In this document: one piece after another, positions 15,661 through 23,979 of the stretch | Layout of the letters: each line of letters begins with the position of its first letter | How positions within the stretch are numbered: position 1 is the stretch's first letter | Assembly: GCF_006547145.1 (NCBI RefSeq) | Contig: NZ_CP041244.1 | Location: 8,246,001-8,310,000 of the forward strand | Direction: 5' to 3' | From: Actinomadura sp. WMMA1423 | GTDB taxonomy: Bacteria > Actinomycetota > Actinomycetes > Streptosporangiales > Streptosporangiaceae | DNA length: 64,000 bases | The notes under the pieces: generated by a model | Told to the model about the DNA's origin: nothing | Databases searched by the model: none | The model's input: only the letters and a program-made list of their open reading frames with translations | Program-made: the position numbers and the translations under genes

Positions 15661-17082
15661 TTGAGTGACGTGACCACCTCCGATCCCGTAGGCACGGCTC
15701 CCGTGGGCACGGCGTCCGGGCCCGACACGACGCCGATGCCCGCCTACGCGGAGATTCCGCGGATCAAGGTGACGCTGGCGCGCGAGGGCGTGGCGCCGGG
15801 ATACCTGTTCCTGTCGCCGCAGTCCATGCTGGAACCGGAGGCGCCGCACGGGCCGCAGTTCGCCGACGACCAGGGCCGCCTGGTGTGGTTCCGCCCGATC
15901 CCCGAGGGGCAGTACGCCACCAACGTCCGGGTGCAGGAGTACCGGGGCGAACCGGTGATCACCTGGTGGCAGGGCAGCGCGACGAACACGGGGGTCGGCA
16001 AGGGCGCCGTGTACATCGCCGACCGCGCCTACCGGGTCATCGCCACCATCGAGGCGGGCGGCGAGCACGGCGTGGACCTGCACGAGGCGATCCTGACCGA
16101 GGAGGGCACCGCGATCGTCGTCAGCTACCAGGTCGTCCCCCACGACCTGACCTCCATCGGCGGGGCCGCGGACGCCATGACGCTGGACAGCGTCATCGAG
16201 GAGGTGGACGTCGAGACCGGCGAGGTGCTGTTCCACTGGAGCGGCCTGGAGCACATCCCGCTCAACGAGAGCAACATGCCGGCGCAGCTGCGCCCCGATC
16301 TGCCCTACGACCACCTGCACGTGAACGCCGTCGGGATCGACGCCGACGGCCACCTGGTGCTCACGGCCAGGAGCTCCTCCGCCCTCTACAAGATCGACCG
16401 GCGGACGGGCGAGGTCATCTGGAAGCTCGGCAGCGGGCACAGCACGTTCGTGCTGGACGTGGGCGTCCGGTGCAACTGGCAGCACGACGGGCAGCCGGTC
16501 GGCGGCGACGTCTACCGCATCTTCGACAACGGCGCGAACGACTTCTTCGAGGGGTTCGAGTCGCGCGTGGTCTGGGTGCGCGCCGACACCGGGACGGGCG
16601 TCGCGACCCACGTCCGGCAGATCACCCATCCCGAGCACCTGTCGTCGATCGCCGAGGGCAACGCCCAGGAGCTCCCGGGCGGCAACGTCCTGGTCGGCTG
16701 GGGGCGGGCGGGCCGGATCTCGGAGTTCTCCCCGGACGGCGAGCTGCTCTTCGACGCCGAGACCCCCTCCGGGCCGGGCTGGACCACCTACCGGGTCTTC
16801 CGCCAGGAGTGGGAGGGCCGCCCGGACACGCCGCCGGAGGTGCTGTTCGACGGCGAACGCGTGCACGCCGTCTGGAACGGCGCCACGGGGGTGGCGCACT
16901 GGCGGCTCCTCGCCGGCCCCTCGGAGGACGCCCTGCGCCCCGTCGCCACCGTCGAGTGGGACGGCCTGGACACGGCCATCGCGCTGCCCGAGGGAGCGCC
17001 GGCGCGGCTGGTCGGGGTGGAGGCGCTCGACGCCGGCGGAGAGGTGATGGGCGCCTCTCCCGCGCGCGAGACCGGAGCCTGA
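15661..17082 (+). CDS. Arylsulfotransferase (ASST-like) family protein
   Basis: A 473-residue six-bladed beta-propeller-type protein resembling the arylsulfotransferase family, which moves sulfate from a phenolic sulfate donor to an acceptor phenol without PAPS. Repeated propeller strands are seen (HGVDLHEAILTEEGTAIVVS, YDHLHVNAVGIDADGHLVLT, LYKIDRRTGEVIWKLGSG), with conserved histidines where the family has its sulfohistidine and supporting residues. Known ASSTs are usually exported, but no signal peptide is visible here, so a cytoplasmic or non-sulfating role is possible. The TTG at 15661 is supported by GAGGAGAG; GTG 15670 is an alternative. It is followed after 22 nt by the condensation protein. 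Confidence 0.75.
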   Translation: MSDVTTSDPVGTAPVGTASGPDTTPMPAYAEIPRIKVTLAREGVAPGYLFLSPQSMLEPEAPHGPQFADDQGRLVWFRPIPEGQYATNVRVQEYRGEPVITWWQGSATNTGVGKGAVYIADRAYRVIATIEAGGEHGVDLHEAILTEEGTAIVVSYQVVPHDLTSIGGAADAMTLDSVIEEVDVETGEVLFHWSGLEHIPLNESNMPAQLRPDLPYDHLHVNAVGIDADGHLVLTARSSSALYKIDRRTGEVIWKLGSGHSTFVLDVGVRCNWQHDGQPVGGDVYRIFDNGANDFFEGFESRVVWVRADTGTGVATHVRQITHPEHLSSIAEGNAQELPGGNVLVGWGRAGRISEFSPDGELLFDAETPSGPGWTTYRVFRQEWEGRPDTPPEVLFDGERVHAVWNGATGVAHWRLLAGPSEDALRPVATVEWDGLDTAIALPEGAPARLVGVEALDAGGEVMGASPARETGA

Positions 17083-17104
17083 GCCGACCTGGGAGACGAG
17101 GCAG

Positions 17105-18475
17105 ATGACGCGGCCCGGCCACCACGCCGTCCCCTTCGCCGGCCCGGGAGCCGGGGAGCATCCGTGCACCTGGGGACAGCTCGACATGTGGCGCGAGATG
17201 GAGTGGGCGGGCGACCCGGCCCACGGCAACGTCGTGGGCGGCGGCTTCCTGCCGCCCGGGCACACGACGGACGGCCTGCTGCGGGTCGTCCGTGACCTGG
17301 TCGAGCGGTACGAGTCGCTCCGCACGGTGTTCCGCCCGTCCGACGACGGCCGGCTCGTCCAGCGGGTCGCGGCCGCCGGGGAGCTGGACGTCGAGGTACG
17401 GGAACTGGACGGCGACCCGGTGTCGGCCGCCAGGCGGTGGGTGGCCGACTCCCAGGCGCGGCCGTACGACCTCGCGGGCGGCGTCCCGTTCCGCGTGTGC
17501 GTCGGGACGAGCGGCGCCGAACCCCGGCTGGTCGTCCTCGGCATGCCGCACGTGACCGCCGACCTCGCCGGCAGCCGGGTGCTCTTCGACGAGCTCGTCC
17601 GGGGGCTGGAGGGCCGGGCCCCGGCCGCCCCGCCGGGGCTGCAACCCGCCGAACGGGCCGCTTGGGAGCGCTCGGACGCCGGGCGGAAGACCCTGCGCAG
17701 GTCACTGGAGTACTGGCGCCGCGCCGTCGCCGCCGCGCCCGGGGCCGGGTTCGCCGCCGCGCGCCACGCGCCGGAGTCCCCGCGCTACCGGACCGGCGGC
17801 CTCACCTCGCGGGCGGTGCCGCGGGCGCTCGACCTGCTCGCGGCCCGCTACGGGGTCAGCACGTCCCACGTGCTGCTGGCCGCGGTGGCGACGCTCGTCG
17901 GCCGGTACACCGGGGAGCGGCGCTGCCTGGTGCGCGTGGTCGTGGGCAACCGGGGCCGGCCCGAGCTGCGCAACGCGGTGGGCACGGTCAGCCAGGAGGT
18001 CGCGGCGGTCGTCGACCTGCGCGCCGGACGGTTCGGCGAGATGGTCCGCGCCGCCCGGACGTCGGCGCTGAACGCGATGCGCCACGGGCAGTACGACCCC
18101 GACCTGGCCGCGGGGATCGTGGCGGAGGCCGGGGCCGAACTCGACGTCTACTTCAACGACATGTGGACGGCCACGAGGAACGGCAAGGGCGCGCCGGGGG
18201 GGCGCTACGAGGGGGTCATGGACGAGGCCCCCGAAACCCGGTTCGAGTGGGGGGAGCGGCTCGACCGGGCCAGCGTCAGGTTCTTCTTCGAGTCGGTCGA
18301 GGTGGTCGAGGACCCCTCCGCGGTCACCCTGAACCTGCTGACGGACACGGCGTACGTGCCGTCGCCGCACCTGCGGGCCTTCCTGTTCGCCGTCGAGGAG
18401 CTGCTGGCCGCGCTCGTCGCCGACGACGGCACGCCGCTCGACCGGATCAAGCTGCGCGACGAGCCGGGAGCCTGA
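17105..18475 (+). CDS. Stand-alone NRPS condensation-domain protein
   Basis: A 456-residue free condensation domain with no adenylation or carrier domain attached. The core motif HHxxxDG reads PHVTADL at residues 148 to 154. The catalytic second His (His149) and structural Asp (Asp153) are kept, while the first His is Pro and the Gly is Leu. Later motifs such as VVVGNRGRPELRNAVGTVSQ fit the latch region. Free C domains can form amides or esters between a carrier-bound acyl chain and a soluble amine or alcohol. Next to two aminotransferase/dehydrogenase cyclitol genes, the natural hypothesis is amide formation between the polyketide acyl-ACP and an aminocyclitol. Confidence 0.82.
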   Translation: MTRPGHHAVPFAGPGAGEHPCTWGQLDMWREMEWAGDPAHGNVVGGGFLPPGHTTDGLLRVVRDLVERYESLRTVFRPSDDGRLVQRVAAAGELDVEVRELDGDPVSAARRWVADSQARPYDLAGGVPFRVCVGTSGAEPRLVVLGMPHVTADLAGSRVLFDELVRGLEGRAPAAPPGLQPAERAAWERSDAGRKTLRRSLEYWRRAVAAAPGAGFAAARHAPESPRYRTGGLTSRAVPRALDLLAARYGVSTSHVLLAAVATLVGRYTGERRCLVRVVVGNRGRPELRNAVGTVSQEVAAVVDLRAGRFGEMVRAARTSALNAMRHGQYDPDLAAGIVAEAGAELDVYFNDMWTATRNGKGAPGGRYEGVMDEAPETRFEWGERLDRASVRFFFESVEVVEDPSAVTLNLLTDTAYVPSPHLRAFLFAVEELLAALVADDGTPLDRIKLRDEPGA

Positions 18476-18630
18476 CCGGTCCGATCCGGCCGCCCATTCG
18501 TCCGCCCACCAGACCGTCCGACAGCGGATATCGGCGCCACCGCGCCTCACCGCACAGTGGCAGGGACGTCGGCCACCTGGCCGGCGCCCCCTCGCCCGAC
18601 CCCGGACACCAGAGAGAAAGGCGATCAGGC

Positions 18631-19917
18631 ATGAGCGAAGCCCTGCGCGGCCGGACGGAGCGGCCGGAGCTCGCGGCCCGCGGCGGGCCCCCGGTCCGCT
18701 CGGCCCCGTGGCCGGCGTGGCCCAGGCTGGACGCCGAGACCGAGCGCATCGCCCTCGACGCGCTGCGCAGCGGCCGGTGGGCCATCAGCGAGATGCACAA
18801 CGGCCAGGAGCTGTACGAGCGCCGCTTCGCCCGCGCGTTCGCGGCGTACCACGGGGTGGCGCACTGCGTCCCGACGACCAGCGGCACCAGCGCGCTGACG
18901 ATCGCCTTCGAGGCGCTCGGCCTGAGCCGCGGGGCGGAGGTCCTCGTCCCCGGGCTGACCTGGGTCGCGTGCGCCTCGGCGGTGGCGGGCGCCGGACTCG
19001 TGCCGGTCCTGGTGGACATCGACCCGGAGACGCTGTGCATGTCCCCGGCCGCCGCGGCCGCCGCGATCACACCGCGGACCGAGGCGGTCCTCGTCGTCCA
19101 CTACGCGTGCAACACCGCCGACATGGACGCCTTCCTGGACCTGTCGCGGCGGCACGGCCTCGCCCTCGTCGAGGACTGCGCGCAGGCGCACGGCGCCGAG
19201 TACCGGGGCAGGCCGGTCGGCACCCTCGGCGCGATCGGGACCTTCAGCATGCAGGAGTCGAAGGTGCTGACCTGCGGCGAGGGCGGGGCGTCCATCACCG
19301 CCGACGCGGCCCTCGCCGGCCTCATGGAGCAGTACCGCGCGGACGGCAGGGTCTACTCCGAGAACCCGGCCGTGGGGGAGCCCAACCTCCAGGACCGGGG
19401 CGACGTCCAGGGGCGCAACCTGTGCATGTCGGAGGTCCAGGGCGCGCTGCTGCTCGGCCGCCTCCGGCAGCTGGACGCGGAGAACGAGCGGCGCCGCACG
19501 ACCGCCGCGCTGCTCGACGACGCCCTGACCGGGAACGACGCGTTCTCTCCCATCGCGCCGCCCGACGGCTGCACCAGGCGGACCTACTACCGCTACTGCT
19601 TCCGCGTCGACGCGGCCGTCGACGCGGCCGAGGTCGCCGCGATGCAGGACGAGCTGAGCCACGAGCTCGGCGTCACGTGCGAGCCGCTGCACGACCCGCT
19701 GAACGACTGCACGCTCTACAACCCGCTCGGATCGCCGCAGAAGTACGACCCGCGGATGCTGGCCCGGATCGACCCGAGGAACTTCGAGCTGCCCGAGTCC
19801 CTCGCGGCCCGGCGGCAGGTCGTCACGATCCCGCACTTCCTGCTGCTCGGCGACTACGAGGACTTCGCCGACATCCGCGACGCGCTGATGAAGATCTCCT
19901 CCGCCCACGGGCTCTGA
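18631..19917 (+). CDS. DegT-family aminotransferase, scyllo-inosose/AHBA-synthase-like
   Basis: A 428-residue PLP aminotransferase whose N-terminal GGPPVRSAPWPAWP and TTSGTSALTIAFEALG are typical of the L-glutamine:scyllo-inosose aminotransferase and AHBA-synthase branch. The Asp motif is VEDCAQAHGAEY and the PLP lysine is in FSMQESKVLTCGEGGA. The next gene is a Gfo/Idh dehydrogenase, the enzyme class that oxidises inositol to inosose, so transamination of scyllo-inosose to an inosamine is the best prediction. AHBA synthesis is less likely because no other aminoshikimate genes are visible. Translation starts at ATG 18631 after a 155-bp gap, so a local promoter is possible. Confidence 0.86.
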   Translation: MSEALRGRTERPELAARGGPPVRSAPWPAWPRLDAETERIALDALRSGRWAISEMHNGQELYERRFARAFAAYHGVAHCVPTTSGTSALTIAFEALGLSRGAEVLVPGLTWVACASAVAGAGLVPVLVDIDPETLCMSPAAAAAAITPRTEAVLVVHYACNTADMDAFLDLSRRHGLALVEDCAQAHGAEYRGRPVGTLGAIGTFSMQESKVLTCGEGGASITADAALAGLMEQYRADGRVYSENPAVGEPNLQDRGDVQGRNLCMSEVQGALLLGRLRQLDAENERRRTTAALLDDALTGNDAFSPIAPPDGCTRRTYYRYCFRVDAAVDAAEVAAMQDELSHELGVTCEPLHDPLNDCTLYNPLGSPQKYDPRMLARIDPRNFELPESLAARRQVVTIPHFLLLGDYEDFADIRDALMKISSAHGL

Positions 19918-19936
19918 CGAACGGAAGGACGCTGAC

Positions 19937-20995
19937 ATGCGAAGCCGTCTCACGGTCGACGTCGTCGGGTGCGGCGAGATCGCGCAGATCATGCATCTGC
20001 CGTTCCTGCTCGAACGCTCCGACGTGTGCACCGTCCGCGCGGTCTGCGAGCGGGACCCGCACGTGCTGAAGGGCGTGGCGGAGCGCTTCGGCGTCGCCGC
20101 CGCCTTCACCGACCACCGCGAGATGCTGGAGAGCGCGCCCGCGGACGTGCTGGTGGTCCTCACCTCCGGCGACCACGCGCCCATCATCCACGACGCGCTG
20201 GACGCCGGCATGGACGTCTTCGTCGAGAAGCCGCTGTGCTACTCGACACGGGACGCCCGTGAGATCGCTCGGAGGGCGAAGGAGCTCGGCAGGACCGTCA
20301 TGGTCGGCTACAGCCGCCTGTTCGACACGGCGTTCGACGCGCTGCGGGAGGCGGTGGAGGCGGAGCCGGGGCCGGTGTGCCTGCGGGCCGAGGCCGCGCT
20401 TCCCATGGACTACTACTACCGGGCGCACCTCGACGTCGTCCGGCCGCTCGGCTGGACCCCGCCGGAGGCGGCCCCGGAGTGGGGCGGGTCCTGGGACTAC
20501 CTCCGCGAGGAGGTGCTGTTCAACCTGGCGATCCACGAGGTCTACTGCCTGCGGGTGCTCACGGGCGTGGACCGGCCGGAGATCCTGACCGCGTCGGACG
20601 TCCTGGACCGCCGCGGGGTCGAGGTCTCCTGGCGGAGCGGCGACGACCTCCACGTCAGCATGAGCGTCCTGACGCTCGACACCATCGCGGGCGGCTACGT
20701 CGAGGAGTTCCGGGCGGTGACGGGGTCCCGGACGCACGTCCTGGAGTATCCGTCGATCTACCTGAAGCACGTCCCGGCGCGCCTCACCACGACGGGCCTG
20801 CGCGGCGGCGCACTGGTGACCGAGTCGGCGCTCGGCTCCTACACCAGCCCGTTCAGGGCGGAGCTCGACCACTTCTTCGACGTCGTGCTCGACGGGCGGC
20901 CCTGCCTCAGTCCGGCGGAGGACGCCGCCCACGACGTGGAGACGCTGAACCGCGTCTGGGCGGCGGCGAAGGACCGCCGGGCGGACCCCCGATGA
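19937..20995 (+). CDS. Gfo/Idh/MocA family oxidoreductase (inositol dehydrogenase-like)
   Basis: A 352-residue NAD(P)-dependent dehydrogenase. The N-terminal Rossmann motif is VVGCGEIAQIMHLPF, and the family EKP lysine is in DVFVEKPLCYS. The C-terminal half has the substrate-binding beta-sheet with a His in LAIHEVY. It would oxidise a cyclitol or sugar hydroxyl to a ketone. With INO1 and the inosose-type aminotransferase immediately upstream it completes a myo-inositol to inosamine route, minus the phosphatase. Its stop overlaps the next ATG (ATGA). A sugar oxidoreductase acting on another precursor is the main alternative. Confidence 0.85.
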   Translation: MRSRLTVDVVGCGEIAQIMHLPFLLERSDVCTVRAVCERDPHVLKGVAERFGVAAAFTDHREMLESAPADVLVVLTSGDHAPIIHDALDAGMDVFVEKPLCYSTRDAREIARRAKELGRTVMVGYSRLFDTAFDALREAVEAEPGPVCLRAEAALPMDYYYRAHLDVVRPLGWTPPEAAPEWGGSWDYLREEVLFNLAIHEVYCLRVLTGVDRPEILTASDVLDRRGVEVSWRSGDDLHVSMSVLTLDTIAGGYVEEFRAVTGSRTHVLEYPSIYLKHVPARLTTTGLRGGALVTESALGSYTSPFRAELDHFFDVVLDGRPCLSPAEDAAHDVETLNRVWAAAKDRRADPR

Positions 20996-22053
20996 TCAGG
21001 ATCAGCGCGGCCGTCATGCACCACCCGCGCCGCGCCGACCGCGTCCCCGCGCTGGTGCGGGCCTGCGCCCCGCTCGCCCCCGAGGTCGTCCCCGACCCGG
21101 AGCCGGACGGCAGGCCGAGCCCGCTGCGCACGGCCAAGCGGGCCTGGGCCGCGATCGGCCGCGACGCGACGCACCACCTGGTGCTCCAGGACGACGTGCG
21201 GCCCGCCCCGGGGTTCGCCGCCCAGGTGCACGACGCGGTCAGCGGGCGCCCCACCCACGGCGTATCGCTGTTCTGCCTGTGGCACACCCCGCACAACTCG
21301 TACCTGGTGCGGCGCGCGGCCGTCGCCGGAGCCGCCTACGCGCCCCTCTCCCGGTACGAGTGGACGCCGACGCAGGGGTTCGTCCTCCCCGCGGAGCACG
21401 CGCGCGCCCTCGCCGGCTACCTCGCGGGCATCCCCGACGAGGTCCAGGACGACGACGAGATGGTCGTGGTCTTCTGCCGCGAGCGCGGCATCCCGGTCGT
21501 GGCCACGGTGCCCCACCTCATGGACCACGGGCACGCCGAGTCGCTGGTGGAAGGGCACCACGACGGGCTCCGCGCCACCGTGTTCACGCCGGACCGCAGG
21601 TGGCCGGCCGGCCACCGGACGGACGGCGCCGACCTGCCGCCCGGCGGCTACACGGTCGCTCTGGAAGGCTCGGCCTGCTCGATCCGGCTGATGCACGGCG
21701 ACCCCGTGGAACACCAGTTCGCCTGGTACTGGTACGACGCCTGCCCGCTGGCCGGAGTGGACCCCGAGGAGGTCCTCGACGCGGCCGAGCCCCACCTGTC
21801 CGCGCTGCCCGCCCGGCAGCTCCCGGCGATGACGGAGGTCTGGGCGGCGTGCTATCTCCTGGGCCTGGACGTCAGAAGGTCCGCCCCCGCCGCAGAGGGC
21901 TGCGGACCGTTGACGCCGGCGGCGATCAGTTCGTGGATCGACCAGGGGCTCTCCCCCCGGGATCACGGCGAACTGCGGGACGCCGCCCTCGGCCTGGCCT
22001 TGACGGCGGTGCGGCACGGCATGCGGGAACGGAGCCGCGCCCATGCGTCCTGA
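20992..22053 (+). CDS. GT-A-like glycosyltransferase-type protein
   Basis: A 353-residue protein whose first half looks like a GT-A nucleotide-sugar fold. It opens with SAAVMHHPRRADRVPALVRA, has THHLVLQDDVRP as a DxD-like acidic motif, and later PHLMDHGHAESL. The C-terminal 150 residues match nothing I recognise. Similar small GT-A proteins occur in actinobacterial phage-like and accessory loci, so it may mark an accessory-DNA boundary rather than glycosylate the cluster product. However, the 4-bp overlap with the dehydrogenase gene means it is probably translated with the cyclitol operon. Sugar donor and acceptor unknown. Confidence 0.6.
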   Translation: MIRISAAVMHHPRRADRVPALVRACAPLAPEVVPDPEPDGRPSPLRTAKRAWAAIGRDATHHLVLQDDVRPAPGFAAQVHDAVSGRPTHGVSLFCLWHTPHNSYLVRRAAVAGAAYAPLSRYEWTPTQGFVLPAEHARALAGYLAGIPDEVQDDDEMVVVFCRERGIPVVATVPHLMDHGHAESLVEGHHDGLRATVFTPDRRWPAGHRTDGADLPPGGYTVALEGSACSIRLMHGDPVEHQFAWYWYDACPLAGVDPEEVLDAAEPHLSALPARQLPAMTEVWAACYLLGLDVRRSAPAAEGCGPLTPAAISSWIDQGLSPRDHGELRDAALGLALTAVRHGMRERSRAHAS

Positions 22054-22708
22054 CATCGCGGCCCTGGTCGAGAACATGGCGCGACGCGAGGCCGCCGCCG
22101 CGCTGCGCGCCGCACCCCGGGTGGAGTTCGGCAGGGAGGGCCCGTCAGTCCGCGTGCGCCTGATCGAATGCCCGACCTGCGGCACGCGCCCCCACCCCAG
22201 ACCCTGGAGCCCCCCTTTCCGAGAAGACACACGACCCGGCCCGGTCCTACGAATGCTCGCCTGCGAGACCCTCACACCAAGAGCCGTCCTACCGATCGTC
22301 ACCGCGCCAGAGGCCGACACAGAGTTCGAAACCCGAGCCCTGACCTGGCTGGCAGCAGCACCCCACGGCCTCACGAAGGCCCTGGAGATGATGGACGAGT
22401 CCGAACGCTGGACCACCGACCCGACCGCCACCCCCGGCCGAACCCTCCCAGCCTCCACCCGCCCCCACACACCCGCACCGACCTGGCAAGCCCATCGCGA
22501 GCACGCAGTCCCCTCGTTCCTGTCCCCCCACCCAGCCGCCCCACCCCACCTGGAACTGCTGTACGCACAGGAATTCCGCAGAGCGATCAAACACGGCTAC
22601 GAGCAGATCACCCGGGAAGCGACGACCTCAGCCACCGCCGCAACCACGCGACAACCTCAATGGTCGCGATCGCGTCCGAAGGCAGATTCGAGCGAAGCAA
22701 GAATCTGA
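22043..22708 (+). CDS. Hypothetical protein with atypical codon use
   Basis: A 221-residue protein of unknown function overlapping the preceding gene by 11 bp. One possible zinc knuckle half (ECPTCGTRPHPRPW) is seen; the C-terminal third is Thr/Ala/Pro-rich and low in complexity. From about 22200 on, many codons end in A (ACA, CGA, CTA, GCA, CCA), unlike the G/C-ending codons of all neighbouring genes, and the coding strand is strongly C-rich. This supports a different origin from the surrounding DNA. No function can be assigned. The shared overlap with the GT-like gene suggests the two travel together. Confidence 0.55.
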   Translation: MRPDIAALVENMARREAAAALRAAPRVEFGREGPSVRVRLIECPTCGTRPHPRPWSPPFREDTRPGPVLRMLACETLTPRAVLPIVTAPEADTEFETRALTWLAAAPHGLTKALEMMDESERWTTDPTATPGRTLPASTRPHTPAPTWQAHREHAVPSFLSPHPAAPPHLELLYAQEFRRAIKHGYEQITREATTSATAATTRQPQWSRSRPKADSSEARI

Positions 22709-22806
22709 TCGCGCAGCGAGCCGCAAGGCGAGCCGGAGCGATGCCAGCGATCGCCCGCGTTTCTCGACGATGGAGGGCCGCCAGGCCCGAAGGAGGAGAG
22801 AAAAGC

Positions 22807-23127
22807 CTAGAGATACAGCCCTGTGCCGTGTTCGGGGCGTTCGCTGGCTATGGCGTGGAGGTCGCGTTCGCGCATGACCAGGTAGTTCTCGCCCTGGATC
22901 TCCACCTCGTACTGGTCGCCGGGCTGGTAGAGGACGCGGTCGCCCGGTTTGACGATCCGGACGTGGTGGCCGACCCCGCAGACCTCTCCCCAGACGAGCC
23001 GGTTCTGCTGCTCGACCGTCGCGGGGATGACGATGCCGCCGGTGCTGCGGCGCTCACCGCTGTCCTTCTCGGTCTTGATCATGACGCGGTCGTGCAGCAT
23101 CTGGACTTCGAACTTCGGCTCGGACAC
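22807..23127 (-). CDS. GroES-like co-chaperonin
   Basis: A 106-residue Cpn10-family protein. It shows the family order: LHDRVMIK near the N-terminus, a mobile-loop region GERRSTGGIVIPA, GVGHHVRIVKPGDRVLY and LVMRERDLHAIA. It would cap a GroEL ring. No groEL lies beside it, so it is probably an orphan or second GroES copy. The GTG start at 23127 gives the natural N-terminus but has no strong ribosome site. It ends facing the hypothetical gene at 22043, with a 98-bp gap that holds only a weak GGGCC/GGCCC stem near 22775. Confidence 0.85.
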   Translation of the reverse strand: MSEPKFEVQMLHDRVMIKTEKDSGERRSTGGIVIPATVEQQNRLVWGEVCGVGHHVRIVKPGDRVLYQPGDQYEVEIQGENYLVMRERDLHAIASERPEHGTGLYL

Positions 23128-23206
23128 GCGGGCGAGTTTATCCGTACGCGCGGGTAGGAGCGTTCCCGCTGCCCGGTTCGGGTGTCCGGGCGGGGCGCGG
23201 CCGGGG

Positions 23207-23962
23207 TCAGGGCAGGGAGTCGAGCTTGGCGTAGACGCCGGGGTAGCCGGGCTTGCCGCAGCCGTAGCCCCAGGAGACGAGCGCGGCCACGCGGCCGTTC
23301 GCGATCAGCGGGCCGCCGCTGTCGAACTGGCACGAGTCGGCCTTCGGCGATCCGGCGCACAGCATGTCGGACGGGTCGAAGGAGTCGCCGTACGCGCGCC
23401 GGCACGCCGCGTCGCCGGGGAGCGGGACGCGGGCCGCCCGCAGGCGGGTGTTGAACAGGTCGTTCTCGGAGGTGAAGCCCCACCCGGCGATCTCCCCGGT
23501 GCGGGCGGCGCCGGCGGCGCCGAGGGGCGCGGCCGGGCGGTTCACGCGGCGGGCGAGCGTCAGGACGGCGAGGTCGTGATGGCTGACGGTCTCGTCCTTG
23601 AAGGAGGTCTCCCGGTACTTCGGGTGCATGCGCACCGACTTCACCGTGACCGTCTCCCCGCCCCGGTCGGTGAGGTCGTCGCGGCCGAAGGTGACCCTCA
23701 GGACGCCGGGCACCGTGCGGAACATCGACACGCAGTGGCCCGCGGTGAGGAGCCGGTCGGGCGCGGTCAGGACACCGCCGCAGAACTGCCCGGCCGGCCG
23801 GACGAAGAAGATCGGCGATCCGACCGCGCCCAGCCACCGGTACCGCGCCGCGGGCACCGGCGAGCCGCCCGTCACGGCGTTCGCGGGTGTGGCGAGCGGC
23901 GCGAGCCCCAGGGAGGCTCCGAGCAGCACGGTGCAGAGCAGGCGGCGGGAGAGCTTGACCAT
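23207..23962 (-). CDS. Secreted trypsin-like serine protease (S1 family)
   Basis: A 251-residue exported protease. Residues 1 to 29 are a signal peptide ending ANA, and the mature chain begins VTGG. The triad is His76 (LTAGHC), Asp130 (HHDLAVL) and Ser215 (FDSGGPL). Asp209 corresponds to chymotrypsin Asp189, giving trypsin-like Arg/Lys preference. The oxyanion-hole Gly193 is replaced by Phe213 (DSCQFDSGG), which would be expected to impair catalysis or alter inhibitor binding. Cysteines pair as in other S1 proteins. It is preceded after 17 bp by the membrane-protein gene on the same strand. Confidence 0.9.
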   Translation of the reverse strand: MVKLSRRLLCTVLLGASLGLAPLATPANAVTGGSPVPAARYRWLGAVGSPIFFVRPAGQFCGGVLTAPDRLLTAGHCVSMFRTVPGVLRVTFGRDDLTDRGGETVTVKSVRMHPKYRETSFKDETVSHHDLAVLTLARRVNRPAAPLGAAGAARTGEIAGWGFTSENDLFNTRLRAARVPLPGDAACRRAYGDSFDPSDMLCAGSPKADSCQFDSGGPLIANGRVAALVSWGYGCGKPGYPGVYAKLDSLP

Positions 23963-23979
23963 TTCGGCACTGTAAGCGA

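Noticed and set aside
18631..19917. AHBA synthase, implying an ansamycin starter
   Set aside because: The protein is in the same broad family, but no other aminoshikimate or kanosamine genes are visible and INO1 plus Gfo/Idh favour an inosose substrate.
22771..22792. GGGCC/GGCCC stem between the convergent 22043 gene and GroES-like gene as terminator
   Set aside because: Only a 5-bp stem; too common in this base composition to list as a feature.
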